DNA of 64,000 nt from Photorhabdus cinerea. Lineage in GTDB: Bacteria; Pseudomonadota; Gammaproteobacteria; Enterobacterales; Enterobacteriaceae. The translations under genes and the position numbers were made by a program. The notes below the pieces were generated by a model that saw nothing but the letters and a program-made list of their open reading frames with translations, did not search any database and was not told the origin of the DNA. The first letter of the stretch is position 1. Every line of letters starts with the position of its first letter. The stretch is taken from NCBI RefSeq assembly GCF_011189575.1, contig NZ_PUJW01000005.1, positions 124,001-188,000 of the forward strand. The letters run 5' to 3'. Shown one piece after another: positions 1-8,437 of the stretch.

Positions 1-2
1 GC

Positions 3-620
3 ACTTATCATCCCAAGATGAAAAAGCTGGAAATCAAAGACCGGGTAAGCGCAATGATGATGAAGGTTGGATTATTGCCTAACCTGATTAACCGTTACCC
101 TCATGAATTTTCTGGTGGTCAGTGTCAGCGTATTGGGATTGCACGGGCGCTTATCCTTGAACCTAAACTGGTGATTTGTGATGAACCTGTATCCGCGCTC
201 GATGTATCCATTCAGGCTCAGGTTGTTAACCTGTTGCAGGAATTACAACGTGAGATGGGGCTATCGCTGATTTTTATTGCCCATGATCTTGCTGTAGTTA
301 AACACATATCTGACCGTGTATTGGTAATGTACCTTGGACATGCCGTGGAACTGGGAACTTATGATGAGGTTTATCATAATCCTCAGCACCCTTATACCAA
401 AGCGTTGATGTCGGCGGTACCAGTGCCTGATCCGGATAAAGAGCGAAATAAACACATTGAATTGCTGGAAGGCGAGTTACCGTCACCCATCAATCCGCCA
501 TCAGGATGTGTTTTCCGTACTCGTTGCCCAATGGCAGATCCTGAATGCGCTAAAACACGGCCATTGATGGAGGGGAGTTTCCGTCATGCCGTGTCTTGTT
601 TGAAGGTTGACCCATTGTGA
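3..620 (+). CDS. oppF: Oligopeptide ABC transporter ATP-binding protein OppF, C-terminal part
   Basis: This is the second ATPase subunit of the inner-membrane oligopeptide importer OppABCDF, which powers peptide uptake by ATP hydrolysis. The reading frame is already open at the left edge of the window, so the first ATG at base 18 is internal and the N-terminal part with Walker A is missing. Visible parts are the ABC signature (HEFSGGQCQRIGIARAL), Walker B (LVICDEP), the switch histidine (IFIAHDLA) and the oligopeptide/dipeptide C-terminal extension with the PSPINPPSGCVFRTRC cysteine motif. It is very close to E. coli OppF up to the VDPL end. It would be the last gene of the opp operon, which lies to the left. 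Confidence 0.96.
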   Translation, partial: TYHPKMKKLEIKDRVSAMMMKVGLLPNLINRYPHEFSGGQCQRIGIARALILEPKLVICDEPVSALDVSIQAQVVNLLQELQREMGLSLIFIAHDLAVVKHISDRVLVMYLGHAVELGTYDEVYHNPQHPYTKALMSAVPVPDPDKERNKHIELLEGELPSPINPPSGCVFRTRCPMADPECAKTRPLMEGSFRHAVSCLKVDPL

Positions 621-695
621 TTGTTAGTGACGTTGTCATATTAGATGGTGTTTATCATTTGATCATATATTGAAGTATCTTGTAAGTCATAAATA

Positions 696-757
696 TGAGA
701 GTTACTTTTTGGTGTTATGTCAGGCGTTCAAACCTATATTAAAACCGGTAACTCTCA
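696..757. repeat. Perfect 10-bp inverted repeat around a 42-nt spacer
   Basis: TGAGAGTTAC at 696-705 is matched exactly by GTAACTCTCA at 748-757, in the gap between the 3' end of oppF and the convergent yciU. Each arm is followed by a short run of T. It could be the long-range stem of an opp terminator or a trace of a small mobile repeat. The sequence does not decide between these. Confidence 0.35.
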
Positions 758-801
758 CTTTTTGAGGTGCGACGTCGGATCAAAATGTAGTTTTGGTTTT
801 T

Positions 802-1155
802 TTACTCTTTCCACAAAATATGGCAAATTTGGTGAGATTTTTCCCGACAAATCAGAATACGGGCAAAAATATCATTAATCTCTGTATCTTCAGATTCTGC
901 TAATCCGATAATGACTTCGGCAAAGAAGTCAGGGTTCAGATCGAAATCCACATGTTCAAGCCACTCATCAGAAGGATTTAATAGTTCGGCACCGCCACGT
1001 ACTTCGAATTGTAAGCTAAATAACAGAATATCAGCAGGATCAAGATTGGATGGGGCCAGCTCAAGAAAGATGTCATACGCCTTCTCAAGAGTTTCGTCTT
1101 CTGTTATTCGGTTATTGAGATCTAAATCCATAGTTTGCGGGGGCCTGTTGTCCAT
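802..1155 (-). CDS. yciU: YciU, DUF440 family acidic protein
   Basis: A small acidic cytoplasmic protein of the DUF440 family, proposed elsewhere to mimic DNA charge; its cellular role is not established. The body is nearly identical to E. coli YciU through the conserved DFDLNPDFFAEVIIGLA and ARILICREK segments. E. coli YciU begins MDMDLNN, which matches the internal methionine at base 1131 (MDLDLNN), so the longer start used here adds eight residues. Neither start has a clear ribosome-binding site. It sits between opp and clsA, as in E. coli, and reads on the minus strand with clsA. Confidence 0.9.
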   Translation of the reverse strand: MDNRPPQTMDLDLNNRITEDETLEKAYDIFLELAPSNLDPADILLFSLQFEVRGGAELLNPSDEWLEHVDFDLNPDFFAEVIIGLAESEDTEINDIFARILICREKSHQICHILWKE

Positions 1156-1243
1156 ATTGATTTATTCGTGAGTTATGATGGAGGAATTAAAACATGATGA
1201 AGCATTGATTGGTACCCCCGTCTTTACAAGACGAGGGGATTGA

Positions 1244-2713
1244 TCACAATAGAGGGCTAAAGAAGTAACAAATACGTTCAATAATTCGATGCCACAGAGG
1301 ACGTTGCTCCCACTCATTGACTGCCAACAATGTAGAACGGGAAATGTAATCGTATTGCACCAGAGTTAGGTCATTGCCAAAGTTTTCATCATCGATAACC
1401 ACGGTAATTTCAAAATTTAGCCATAGGCTACGCATATCGAGATTAACTGAACCAACCATGCTGAGCTGACCATCAACCAAAACGCTTTTGGTATGTAATA
1501 AACCATCTTCAAATTGGTAAATCTTCACTCCTGCGTTTAACAGCTCAGAAAAGAATGCCCGACTTGCCCAGCGGACAAGGAAAAAATTATTTCTACGGGG
1601 AACGATGATAATGACGTCTACACCTCGTAAGGCTGCGGTACAGATAGCGTTCATTAGGTCATCACTGGGAACAAAATAAGGGGTAGTTAGAATCAGTTGC
1701 TTACGGGCAGAGAAAATAGCAGTCATTAAAGATTGTTGAATCAATTCTTCAGGGAATCCTGGACCGGATGCAATAATCTGAGTCGTGTGCCCACTGGCCT
1801 GTTCAAATGGCATAATGTTGTTGTCTGGTGATGGCGGGAAGATACGCTGACCCGTTTCCATTTCCCAGTCACAGGCGTAAATAACCCCTATAGTCGTGGT
1901 GACAGGCCCTTCCATTCTTACCATGATGTCGATCCACTGCCCAACACCAGCATTTTGTTTAAAGAAACGTGGATCGACCATATTCATGCTGCCAGTGTAA
2001 GAAATATAATCATCAATCAAGATGATTTTGCGGTGTTGGCGCAGATCCATCCGGCGTAAAAATAAACGGAAGATATTAACCCGCAAAGCTTCAACAAATT
2101 CAATTCCTGCTTGACGCATGATGTCTGGGTATTGACTGCGACAATATAACCAACTTCCCGCTGAATCTACCATGACGCGACATCTGACCCCTCGGCGTGC
2201 AGCGGCCATGAGGGCATCAGTGACTTGTTCAACCAAGCCGCCGGATTGCCAGATATAAAACATCATCTCAATATTGTGTTTGGCGTTATCAATATCTTTG
2301 ATGATGGTTTTTAATGAAGTGTCATAGGTTTTCAGCAGTTGGATCTTGTTACCTTTAACACCTTCAAGCCCTTGCCGTCGCTCGCAAAGCTGGAATAAAG
2401 GTGTTGCTACTTCACTGTTTTCTGTAGCAAAGATATGGCGAGATTTGCGCAACTCTTCAAGCCATGTGGCTGTTGATGGCCACATGGCTTTGGCCTGTTC
2501 AACTCTACGTTTCCCCAAATGCAGTTCACCAAATGACAGGTAAGCAATAATTCCAACTAAAGGCAGGATATAAATAATCAATAGCCAGGTCATAGCGGAA
2601 GTTACAGGTCGGCGCTTTATCAAAATGCGTAGGGTGATACTGGCAATAATCAGCCAATAGAAGAAAATAGCAAGCCAACTTAGGACGGAATAAAAGGTTG
2701 TCATGTTCGGCAA
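1244..2713 (-). CDS. clsA: Cardiolipin synthase A
   Basis: Phospholipase-D superfamily enzyme that condenses two phosphatidylglycerols into cardiolipin and glycerol at the inner membrane. It has two N-terminal membrane segments (about residues 5-60), then two HKD catalytic motifs: HRKIILIDD with the following YTGSMN, and HTKSVLVDG with MVGSVN. The end (HRIIERICYFFSPLL) matches the E. coli C terminus and the length of 489 aa is normal. The coordinate given uses a TTG start at 2713 with AGGA close upstream. The ATG at 2704 (MTTFYS) aligns with the E. coli start and is equally plausible. Confidence 0.95.
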   Translation of the reverse strand: MPNMTTFYSVLSWLAIFFYWLIIASITLRILIKRRPVTSAMTWLLIIYILPLVGIIAYLSFGELHLGKRRVEQAKAMWPSTATWLEELRKSRHIFATENSEVATPLFQLCERRQGLEGVKGNKIQLLKTYDTSLKTIIKDIDNAKHNIEMMFYIWQSGGLVEQVTDALMAAARRGVRCRVMVDSAGSWLYCRSQYPDIMRQAGIEFVEALRVNIFRLFLRRMDLRQHRKIILIDDYISYTGSMNMVDPRFFKQNAGVGQWIDIMVRMEGPVTTTIGVIYACDWEMETGQRIFPPSPDNNIMPFEQASGHTTQIIASGPGFPEELIQQSLMTAIFSARKQLILTTPYFVPSDDLMNAICTAALRGVDVIIIVPRRNNFFLVRWASRAFFSELLNAGVKIYQFEDGLLHTKSVLVDGQLSMVGSVNLDMRSLWLNFEITVVIDDENFGNDLTLVQYDYISRSTLLAVNEWEQRPLWHRIIERICYFFSPLL

Positions 2714-2950
2714 TCAATCCTGTTTTGTTCAAACATCTTTGGTGGCGTTTAACACGTTTTCCCAGAGGCACGGGATATAAACGATCTATTAATCTGATGA
2801 ATTTACCAAAAAATCCGCAAGTATACTGCAAGCATCATACTTGATATTAGTCATTTCGCATTATTGATATAAAAAGTACTATCCAGATACGTCTTGGATA
2901 TCATTTTTAAAGGCTTATAATGAGCGTGATTATTTTTACGGGTATATTTT

Positions 2951-3133
2951 ATGAGACATAGCAGGAATGAAGTAGGAAGGTGGCGAATGTTACGTCAGAG
3001 TTCCCACCGCCGCCGCCGGTGGCTGGTGGGGCAATCAAGACGTAATTTGCGAATTTATTCACTACGTAAATTAAATGGTTATAAACAACGTCGTGCTCTA
3101 TTATTCGTTCAGTATGGTGAATGGATGCATTAA
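2951..3133 (+). CDS. yciY: YciY, small basic conserved protein
   Basis: A 60-aa, very arginine-rich protein. It matches E. coli YciY (57 aa) in RNEVGRWRMLRQSSHRR, GQSRRNLRI and the KQRRALLF segment. Its function is unknown. Position also agrees: divergent from clsA and upstream of tonB. The kch and yciI genes that separate this region from tonB in E. coli are absent here. Upstream of the ATG there is no strong Shine-Dalgarno sequence, so confidence rests on homology and synteny. Confidence 0.8.
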   Translation: MRHSRNEVGRWRMLRQSSHRRRRWLVGQSRRNLRIYSLRKLNGYKQRRALLFVQYGEWMH

Positions 3134-3188
3134 AAAAATAGTATTTTTGGCCTTAATATTCACGCTCATCTACAATCTTTATTGAATA

Positions 3189-3203
3189 TGATTGCTATTT
3201 GCA
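3189..3203 (+). promoter_or_regulatory. Candidate Fur box upstream of tonB
   Basis: TGATTGCTATTTGCA matches the 7-1-7 Fur consensus TGATAATNATTATCA at 9 of 14 specified positions, 33 bases before the chosen tonB start. The surrounding bases (GAATATGATTGCTATTTGCA) resemble what I recall of the E. coli tonB promoter region. Iron repression of tonB is established in E. coli; here it is inferred. Confidence 0.6.
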
Positions 3204-3236
3204 TTTAAACTAGCAGTTATTCGAGGATTGACTATT

Positions 3237-3926
3237 ATGCTGCTAATAAAGAACTTTCTTATGCGCTGGATACGTTGGCCAGTATTTTTATCAGTTTGTT
3301 TACATATCTCTGTTGCCGCCGCACTTTTTGGTACTGTGATACCGGAAAGACAGCCTGATGTTGCACCTATGTCTGTAGCTATGATTCAGTTAGCTGCTGA
3401 AGAAGTTTCTGTATCAGAACCTGCTGCACCGGAACCTGTATCAGAACCAGAGGAGCCACCAGAACCTGAACCTGTTCCAGAGCCAGTGATCCCAAAACCA
3501 GAGGTGAAGAAACCGAAGCCAGAAGTAAAGAAAAAGGTTGTTAAAAAGCAATCTGAACCCGTGGAGAGGAAAGCGGAGCAATCGGAAAAACCATCGTTTA
3601 ACCAGAATGCACTGGCTGACCGTATTGATAATAGTCGGAATGATACGGTAATTAAGCCGCAGAAAGGCCCAAAGGCGTTAAGTAAAGCTTTGCCTATTTA
3701 CCCATCAAGAGCTTCAGCATTGGGTACCGAAGGTTACGTTAAAGTCAAATATGATATTGATGAAGACGGCAGGGTAAAAAATATAGAAGTGATTGGGGCC
3801 AATCCACCGAATGTTTTTGACCGGGAAGTAAAAAAAGCAATGAGAAAATGGCGCTATGAAAAAATACCCGCTGTTGGCTATATCACAACGGTAGAATTTA
3901 GAATTACCGGTATAACTCAATCCTGA
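3237..3926 (+). CDS. tonB: TonB, energy transducer for outer-membrane receptors
   Basis: TonB spans the periplasm and passes proton-motive force from ExbB/ExbD to TonB-dependent receptors for siderophores, haem and vitamin B12. It has an N-terminal membrane anchor (about residues 8-25), a long Pro/Glu then Pro/Lys linker (PEPVPEPVIPKPEVKKP), and the C-terminal TonB domain with YPSRASALGTEGYVKVKYDID and the AMRKWRYE motif. The start chosen is the ATG at 3237, giving 229 aa; GAGGA lies upstream. Longer TTG readings at 3192 or 3228 are less likely because they lengthen the short cytoplasmic end. A candidate Fur box precedes it. Confidence 0.93.
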   Translation: MLLIKNFLMRWIRWPVFLSVCLHISVAAALFGTVIPERQPDVAPMSVAMIQLAAEEVSVSEPAAPEPVSEPEEPPEPEPVPEPVIPKPEVKKPKPEVKKKVVKKQSEPVERKAEQSEKPSFNQNALADRIDNSRNDTVIKPQKGPKALSKALPIYPSRASALGTEGYVKVKYDIDEDGRVKNIEVIGANPPNVFDREVKKAMRKWRYEKIPAVGYITTVEFRITGITQS

Positions 3927-3940
3927 TTATTGGAAAAATA

Positions 3941-4022
3941 TATACCCAATAGATTTCAAATTGCAGCGCGGCGGCAAGTGAACGCAGCCAACAAAGCAGC
4001 AACTTGAAAGATGAAGAGTATA
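3941..4022 (+). repeat. ERIC element, internally deleted (82 bp)
   Basis: Begins TATACCCAATAGATTTCAAA and ends CAACTTGAAAGATGAAGAGTATA. Both ends match the full-length 127-bp copies at 17759, 36212 and 52095, but the central part with the GTGACTGGGGTAAGTG block is missing, which shortens it by 45 bp. It lies between tonB and the following bidirectional terminator. Confidence 0.88.
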
Positions 4023-4025
4023 GAT

Positions 4026-4059
4026 AAAAAAGGAGCATTATTAAGATGCTCCTTTTTTT
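4026..4059. terminator. Bidirectional terminator between tonB and yciA
   Basis: AAAAAAGGAGCAT, a 7-nt loop, then ATGCTCCTTTTTTT. The hairpin has an A-run on one side and a T-run on the other, so it can serve both convergent genes. Confidence 0.92.
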
Positions 4060-4072
4060 ATCCGTATCAGGT

Positions 4073-4504
4073 TTATTCGCAAATGCTGCTGGCTAGTTGG
4101 AATTGGGTTTTGCCTTCTGGTAAACGGCGGGGAGTATTATCCTCATTAACAGCAACATAAGTGAATACAGCTTCGGTTGCACGATAGCGTTGACCTACAG
4201 GCTCAGATGCTACTTTCTTGACCCAGACTTCGATATTAATGGTAATCGAGCTGTTACCAGTTTTGAGGCAATGTGCATAACAGCATACTACATCACCAAC
4301 AGCGACAGGTTTTAGGAAAGTAATACCATTTACTCTGACAGTGACAACGCGGCCTTCTGCAATTTCTTTTGCTAGAATTGCGCCCCCAATATCCATTTGT
4401 GACATTAACCATCCGCCAAAAATGTCTCCATTTGCGTTGGTATCGGCAGGCATAGCCAGTGTGCGGAGTACTAACTCTCCGTTGGGTAATTGTTGTTGTG
4501 TCAT
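4073..4504 (-). CDS. yciA: Acyl-CoA thioesterase YciA
   Basis: A hotdog-fold thioesterase that hydrolyses acyl-CoA esters in the cytoplasm. It is nearly identical to E. coli YciA over PADTNANGDIFGGWLMSQMDIGGAILAKE, which contains the catalytic aspartate in NANGDIFGGW, and over VAVGDVVCCYA and INIEVWVKKVASEPVGQRY. At 143 aa it is about ten residues longer than the E. coli protein because of an extended C-terminal tail. It probably shares transcription with yciB behind it. Confidence 0.94.
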   Translation of the reverse strand: MTQQQLPNGELVLRTLAMPADTNANGDIFGGWLMSQMDIGGAILAKEIAEGRVVTVRVNGITFLKPVAVGDVVCCYAHCLKTGNSSITINIEVWVKKVASEPVGQRYRATEAVFTYVAVNEDNTPRRLPEGKTQFQLASSICE

Positions 4505-4580
4505 TGAAAACTTTACTTTATTTGATGAAAAGACAATACCTGCCTCAGATTACAGAAGACAGGTATTCATTTGAATATGG

Positions 4581-5117
4581 TTACTTCTGTTCGCGTGGCA
4601 GATGGCGGTAAATATATACTACACTGAGCACGGTGAAAACCAGAGTCAGGGCAGTTAGACCAAATACTTTAAAGTTGACCCAGACATCTTGTGGTAACCA
4701 GAATGCGACATAAATATTAGCCAGTGCACAAGCAATGAAGAATAGTGCCCACGCCATATTTAGTTTATTCCAGACAAAATCCGGTAAAATCAACTCCTTT
4801 CCTAGCATTTTCTGAATAAGTGGTTTCTTCATGAACCATTGGCTGCCTAGCAAAGCTAATGCAAATAAACCATAGATTGCTGTGACTTTCCATTTAATAA
4901 ATAGATCACTGTGGAAAGCCAAAGTTAAGGTGCCGAAAACCGTAACCATGATAAAAGTAATCAGGGAAGATTTTTCTACTTTTCGGTAGATGAAATAAGT
5001 AATGGCTACAGCTAAACCCGTCGCTGCAATTAAGGCCCCGGAAGCGTAGAAAATGTCATACATTTTGTATACAACAAAAAACACGACTAAAGGTAGAAAG
5101 TCTAAAAGTTGTTTCAT
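4581..5117 (-). CDS. yciB: YciB, inner-membrane septation protein
   Basis: A polytopic inner-membrane protein (formerly IspZ/intracellular septation protein A) linked to cell-envelope synthesis and division. Five or six hydrophobic segments are visible, and MKKPLIQKMLGKEL, WNKLNMAWALFF and LANIYVAFWLPQDVWVNFKVFGLTALTL are strongly conserved. The open frame extends 30 codons further upstream, but E. coli starts at the equivalent of MKQLLDFLPLVVFF. The ATG at 5117 has AGG at suitable spacing, so 178 aa is preferred. In E. coli yciC follows directly upstream; here about 4 kb of accessory genes intervenes. Confidence 0.94.
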   Translation of the reverse strand: MKQLLDFLPLVVFFVVYKMYDIFYASGALIAATGLAVAITYFIYRKVEKSSLITFIMVTVFGTLTLAFHSDLFIKWKVTAIYGLFALALLGSQWFMKKPLIQKMLGKELILPDFVWNKLNMAWALFFIACALANIYVAFWLPQDVWVNFKVFGLTALTLVFTVLSVVYIYRHLPREQK

Positions 5118-5342
5118 GTTTGAACCTATCGTAATTCCGATATCTGACTGTACCTGATGTTGGTGATTAAGTGTACCAAGCGGCAACAGTATGACTTTAG
5201 TTATCAATAAAAAAAGAATTTTATCGATCCGTTTCGCACAATTTTACCATAAAGGGCGGTGTAATTAACTTCCTGTTGTCAGTAAACATATAACACAGCA
5301 TTATAACCAAGACCCGTTGAAAAATAAGAGGGCATAAACCAG

Positions 5343-7055
5343 ATGCAGTGGAAAAAACTACAGCGTTGGATGCCAGGGTTAGGCAATTTCTCTCATTATC
5401 GTAAGGAGTGGTTTAGTCATGATCTAAGAGCCGGGCTTTCTGTGGCTGCAGTCGCTCTACCTGTTGCTATTGCTTATGCTGAATTAATGGGAATAAGTGC
5501 AATTATAGGTCTTTATGCCTGTATTTTACCTATGTTCGCTTATGCATTATTTGGTACTTCAAGACAATTGATTGTTGGGCCGGATGCGGCAACGTGTGCC
5601 GTCATTGCCGCAGCAGTGGCACCATTAGTTTTTGATAATGAAGATGTGCGGTGGCAGCTTACGATTGTGATGACTTTAATGACCGGGGTATGGTGTGTTG
5701 TTGCTAGTCATTTTCGATTAGGTGCATTTGCTGATTTTCTTTCAAGACCGATTCTTAAAGGATTAATGAATGGGGTTGCATTGACAATCATTGTGGATCA
5801 GTTGGCTAAAGTCTTCGGCTTTTCTGGTGTACCCGCTGGGTTGATTGAAAGGGTACTCGTATTGCCTGCTAAATTAATGAGTACGCATTTACCAACGTTA
5901 GCAATGTCTGTTGTAACGGTGTTGATTTTGTTGACTGTGCGTTTCTTACGTCCTGCCTGGCCCGGGCCTCTATTGGCTATGGTATTAACGACTTATATAA
6001 GTTGGCAATTTGGGCTTGAAAAATATGGTATCCAGATTGTTGGTAGTGTTAGTGGTAAGGGATTACCCATTGTACCCGTGCCAGATTTTCAGCCTGGAAT
6101 TATGCGTGAGCTGGTTATTCCATCTCTGAACCTCGCTGTTATCAGTTTTGTTAGTTTTATGATGACTGCTCGTAGCTTTGCCAGTAAAAATGGCTATCAG
6201 ATCGATGCGGATTCTGAGCTTAGGGCGTTGGGTATTGCGAACATTGCCTCTGCTTTATCGCAGGGGTTTGCGGTCAGTGCGGCTAGCAGCCGTACCGCAG
6301 TTAATGATGCTATTGGCGGGAAAACTCAACTGGTTTCTGTCATTGCCGCCTCTATTATTTTGTTAGTTTTGCTGTTTATGACAGATTTTCTGAATTATAT
6401 TCCGTTGTCATCTCTGGGTGTGGTGCTTATTTATTCAGCATCGTCACTGTTGAGTCTGCGGGCGATTCTGTCATTGAGGAAACGAAATCGTCAGGCATTT
6501 ACTCTGTCATTATTTACACTGATTGCAGTGTTGGTGGTTGGTTTGATTAATGGTGTAGGTTTTGCTGTTCTGCTTGGTTTATTGCAGTTTTTGCGAATTA
6601 TATTCCGCCCGACAGATCAACTCCTAGGTGTTAATGAACAAGGGATGATCCATTCAATTAATCAGGGTAATGAGATTAAACCGATAGACGGTGTAATGTT
6701 GTACCGGTTTAACTCACCATTGACTTATTTCAATGTCAGTTATTTTAAAAAGCGGGTGTTACAGCATGTTGACAGAGTGCAAAAACGTCCAGGTTGGTTA
6801 GTTGTCGATGCTGCTGTTAGTTTCACCCATGATGATGTCAGTGTATTTGCGGCTATTGATGAATTGATTACTGAATTGAAAGTGAAAGGTATCACACTGG
6901 TGCTCGCTGGTCGTCGGACAGAACTTACTCGTTGGATAAAGCAGAATAAACTTAAAAGTAGTGACGACGATCTGATTGTGGTGCCCGATCTCTATTTTGC
7001 GGTACGAATGATTCAAAGTAAGCCTGAGTGGTACTCTAATTACATCAAAAGATAA
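5343..7055 (+). CDS. SulP-family anion transporter with STAS domain
   Basis: A 570-aa SLC26/SulP permease, probably importing sulfate or a dicarboxylate/bicarbonate-type anion with protons. The membrane domain fills about residues 25-420, starting with the family signature around DLRAGLSVAAVALPVAIAYAELMG and LFGTSRQLIVGPDAATCAVIA. A cytoplasmic STAS domain occupies about residues 435-560 (WLVVDAAVSFTHDDVSVFAAIDEL). Length is close to E. coli DauA, but the location between yciB and yciC differs, so this is an accessory gene or paralogue. The substrate cannot be read from the sequence. A GAGGG lies upstream of the ATG. Confidence 0.9.
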   Translation: MQWKKLQRWMPGLGNFSHYRKEWFSHDLRAGLSVAAVALPVAIAYAELMGISAIIGLYACILPMFAYALFGTSRQLIVGPDAATCAVIAAAVAPLVFDNEDVRWQLTIVMTLMTGVWCVVASHFRLGAFADFLSRPILKGLMNGVALTIIVDQLAKVFGFSGVPAGLIERVLVLPAKLMSTHLPTLAMSVVTVLILLTVRFLRPAWPGPLLAMVLTTYISWQFGLEKYGIQIVGSVSGKGLPIVPVPDFQPGIMRELVIPSLNLAVISFVSFMMTARSFASKNGYQIDADSELRALGIANIASALSQGFAVSAASSRTAVNDAIGGKTQLVSVIAASIILLVLLFMTDFLNYIPLSSLGVVLIYSASSLLSLRAILSLRKRNRQAFTLSLFTLIAVLVVGLINGVGFAVLLGLLQFLRIIFRPTDQLLGVNEQGMIHSINQGNEIKPIDGVMLYRFNSPLTYFNVSYFKKRVLQHVDRVQKRPGWLVVDAAVSFTHDDVSVFAAIDELITELKVKGITLVLAGRRTELTRWIKQNKLKSSDDDLIVVPDLYFAVRMIQSKPEWYSNYIKR

Positions 7056-7138
7056 TGGTGCATGGTTATTCACTGAGCTTGAAGTTCATCGGATAAAAAC
7101 ATATGATTAGGTCATAATAAACAAGGAGGTTTTTAGTA

Positions 7139-7504
7139 ATGCAATTTGATTCAGGTTTGGACGTCTTACTTGAGTTGCATGGTCAGCGAGTCAATAGGGA
7201 TGATGGTTATTGGTGGAAAATTGAGGTGTGGGCTGTCCAGCCAACGAATTTCATTCCACATGGTATCCGTTATAACTTAACATTGCATGACAAATACAAT
7301 ACACGAGTGTTTGGAATGGATAATGCGCACGCAATTACGCCATCAAGAAAAAATCAGTACCGGGGGCGATTAGTGTATGACCATGTTCATAGAAACTCTA
7401 TAGATAAGGGTGTTCCGTATGAATTTACTTCTGCATATCAGTTAATTGAGGATTTTTTTACTAAAATTGATGAAATTATCGCTGTACGCGAAAAAAGAGG
7501 GTAA
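7139..7504 (+). CDS. TumE-like toxin (DUF6516) of a toxin-antitoxin pair
   Basis: A 121-aa protein with the layout of the TumE/DUF6516 toxin family: an N-terminal segment with GYWWKIEVWAV, a central basic stretch with HGIRYNLTLHDKYNTRVFGMDNAH, and YRGRLVYDHVHR before a helical C terminus. The start has a very strong Shine-Dalgarno sequence (AAGGAGG). It is followed 4 bp later by a winged-helix protein, the usual TumE-TumA order. The assignment rests on recognised sequence pattern plus gene pairing; the toxic activity is inferred from the family. Confidence 0.72.
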   Translation: MQFDSGLDVLLELHGQRVNRDDGYWWKIEVWAVQPTNFIPHGIRYNLTLHDKYNTRVFGMDNAHAITPSRKNQYRGRLVYDHVHRNSIDKGVPYEFTSAYQLIEDFFTKIDEIIAVREKRG

Positions 7505-7508
7505 TACG

Positions 7509-7910
7509 ATGAAAGCACTCATTGGCGTAATGAATGAAGAACTTATACGTAAGCGCACACTGGCTATAGTCAAAGGTGAATATGTCGTTCAGCCTGGTGA
7601 ACCTAAGATTTGGTTTACCTCTATGATCGCTCTGGCCCAGGTACTTAGCAGTGATAATATTGTTCTTTTACGTCTGATCAATGAACAGAAACCGGAAACA
7701 ATCGTAGAGCTGGCTAAGTTGTCAGGAAGGCAACCAAGTAACTTGTCAGCTACGTTAAAAACACTGAATCGACACGGTTTTGTGGCTTTGGAAAAGAATG
7801 GCAGAAATGTAAAACCAAAGGCGTTGTTTACTGATTTTGAAATAAAAATTGAGCAAGAAATCGTTGAAAGGGTTATGTCATCTTGTGGAACTAAGAATAT
7901 AGCGGCTTGA
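7509..7910 (+). CDS. Winged-helix antitoxin/regulator paired with the TumE-like toxin
   Basis: A 133-aa protein of the HVO_A0114/MarR-like DNA-binding type. The helix-turn-helix region is visible as VLLRLINEQKPETIVELAKLSGRQPSNLSATLKTLNRHGFVAL (about residues 50-95). The ATG at 7509 follows GAGGG; an earlier ATG at 7446 would overlap the toxin gene and has no good binding site, so it was not used. As the partner of the upstream toxin it probably neutralises it and represses the operon. A hairpin follows the gene. Confidence 0.75.
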   Translation: MKALIGVMNEELIRKRTLAIVKGEYVVQPGEPKIWFTSMIALAQVLSSDNIVLLRLINEQKPETIVELAKLSGRQPSNLSATLKTLNRHGFVALEKNGRNVKPKALFTDFEIKIEQEIVERVMSSCGTKNIAA

Positions 7911-7961
7911 AGTAGCACATCTAATACAATGTGAGCCAATTTATTTATGTTATGACCTGTC

Positions 7962-7990
7962 AGCCTCATAGTTTTTATAACTATGGGGCT
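7962..7990 (+). terminator. Hairpin downstream of the toxin-antitoxin pair
   Basis: AGCCTCATAGTT pairs with AACTATGGGGCT across a short T-rich loop with one G-T pair. The T-run after it is poor, so termination strength is uncertain. Confidence 0.55.
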
Positions 7991-8010
7991 TGTTCGGGTA
8001 GTGATTTTAT

Positions 8011-8315
8011 GTTTATTTTTGCTATGAAAAGGCAATTAGCATATATAACCGGAATTGGTAAATCAGTAAAATAATGGAGATTAGATTATTCAACACGTCA
8101 ATAATGATTTTTACCATCTTATTATAATTATCCATAATAATTTCATGGTCAGTTATAATGGAATTGTATAAACCAGCAAGAGAATATTGGCGAATATCTG
8201 CTATAAGGTAGATAAGTAGTAGCGGGGGCCATTTCGCGAGTTGGCTTGCTAATAAATCAATTTTCTATGATAAATAAATACGGTTTTCTACTGAAATTAA
8301 CAAAATTATAGTATT
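8011..8315 (-). pseudogene. yciC: Decayed second copy of yciC (C-terminal region)
   Basis: Read on the minus strand this stretch is a degenerate copy of the intact yciC about 1 kb to the right. The plus-strand text around 8011-8075 (TTATTTTTGCTATGAA, TTAGCATATATAA) aligns with 9043-9105. The part around 8240-8300 (TTGGCTTGCTAATAAATC, ATACGGTTTTCTACTGAAAT) aligns with 9425-9487. About 170 bp of the intact gene between these two blocks is missing, and stops and indels break every frame. Together with the Ail/OmpX-like gene that lies between the two copies, it suggests a local duplication followed by decay. Confidence 0.75.
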
Positions 8316-8437
8316 TCTCTTTATTAAACGATTAATTAACAATAAACAGGATTTAGTTGTTTTCTACTAATAGTTGATAAACAATACCGGCTCGCAATTA
8401 GTTGTTTTTATAATTTATATAATATTAGGGATTTTCA

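Noticed and set aside
5118..5207. Thirty extra N-terminal codons of yciB
   Set aside because: The homologous protein starts at the MKQLLDF methionine, which has AGG upstream; the extension lacks a binding site.
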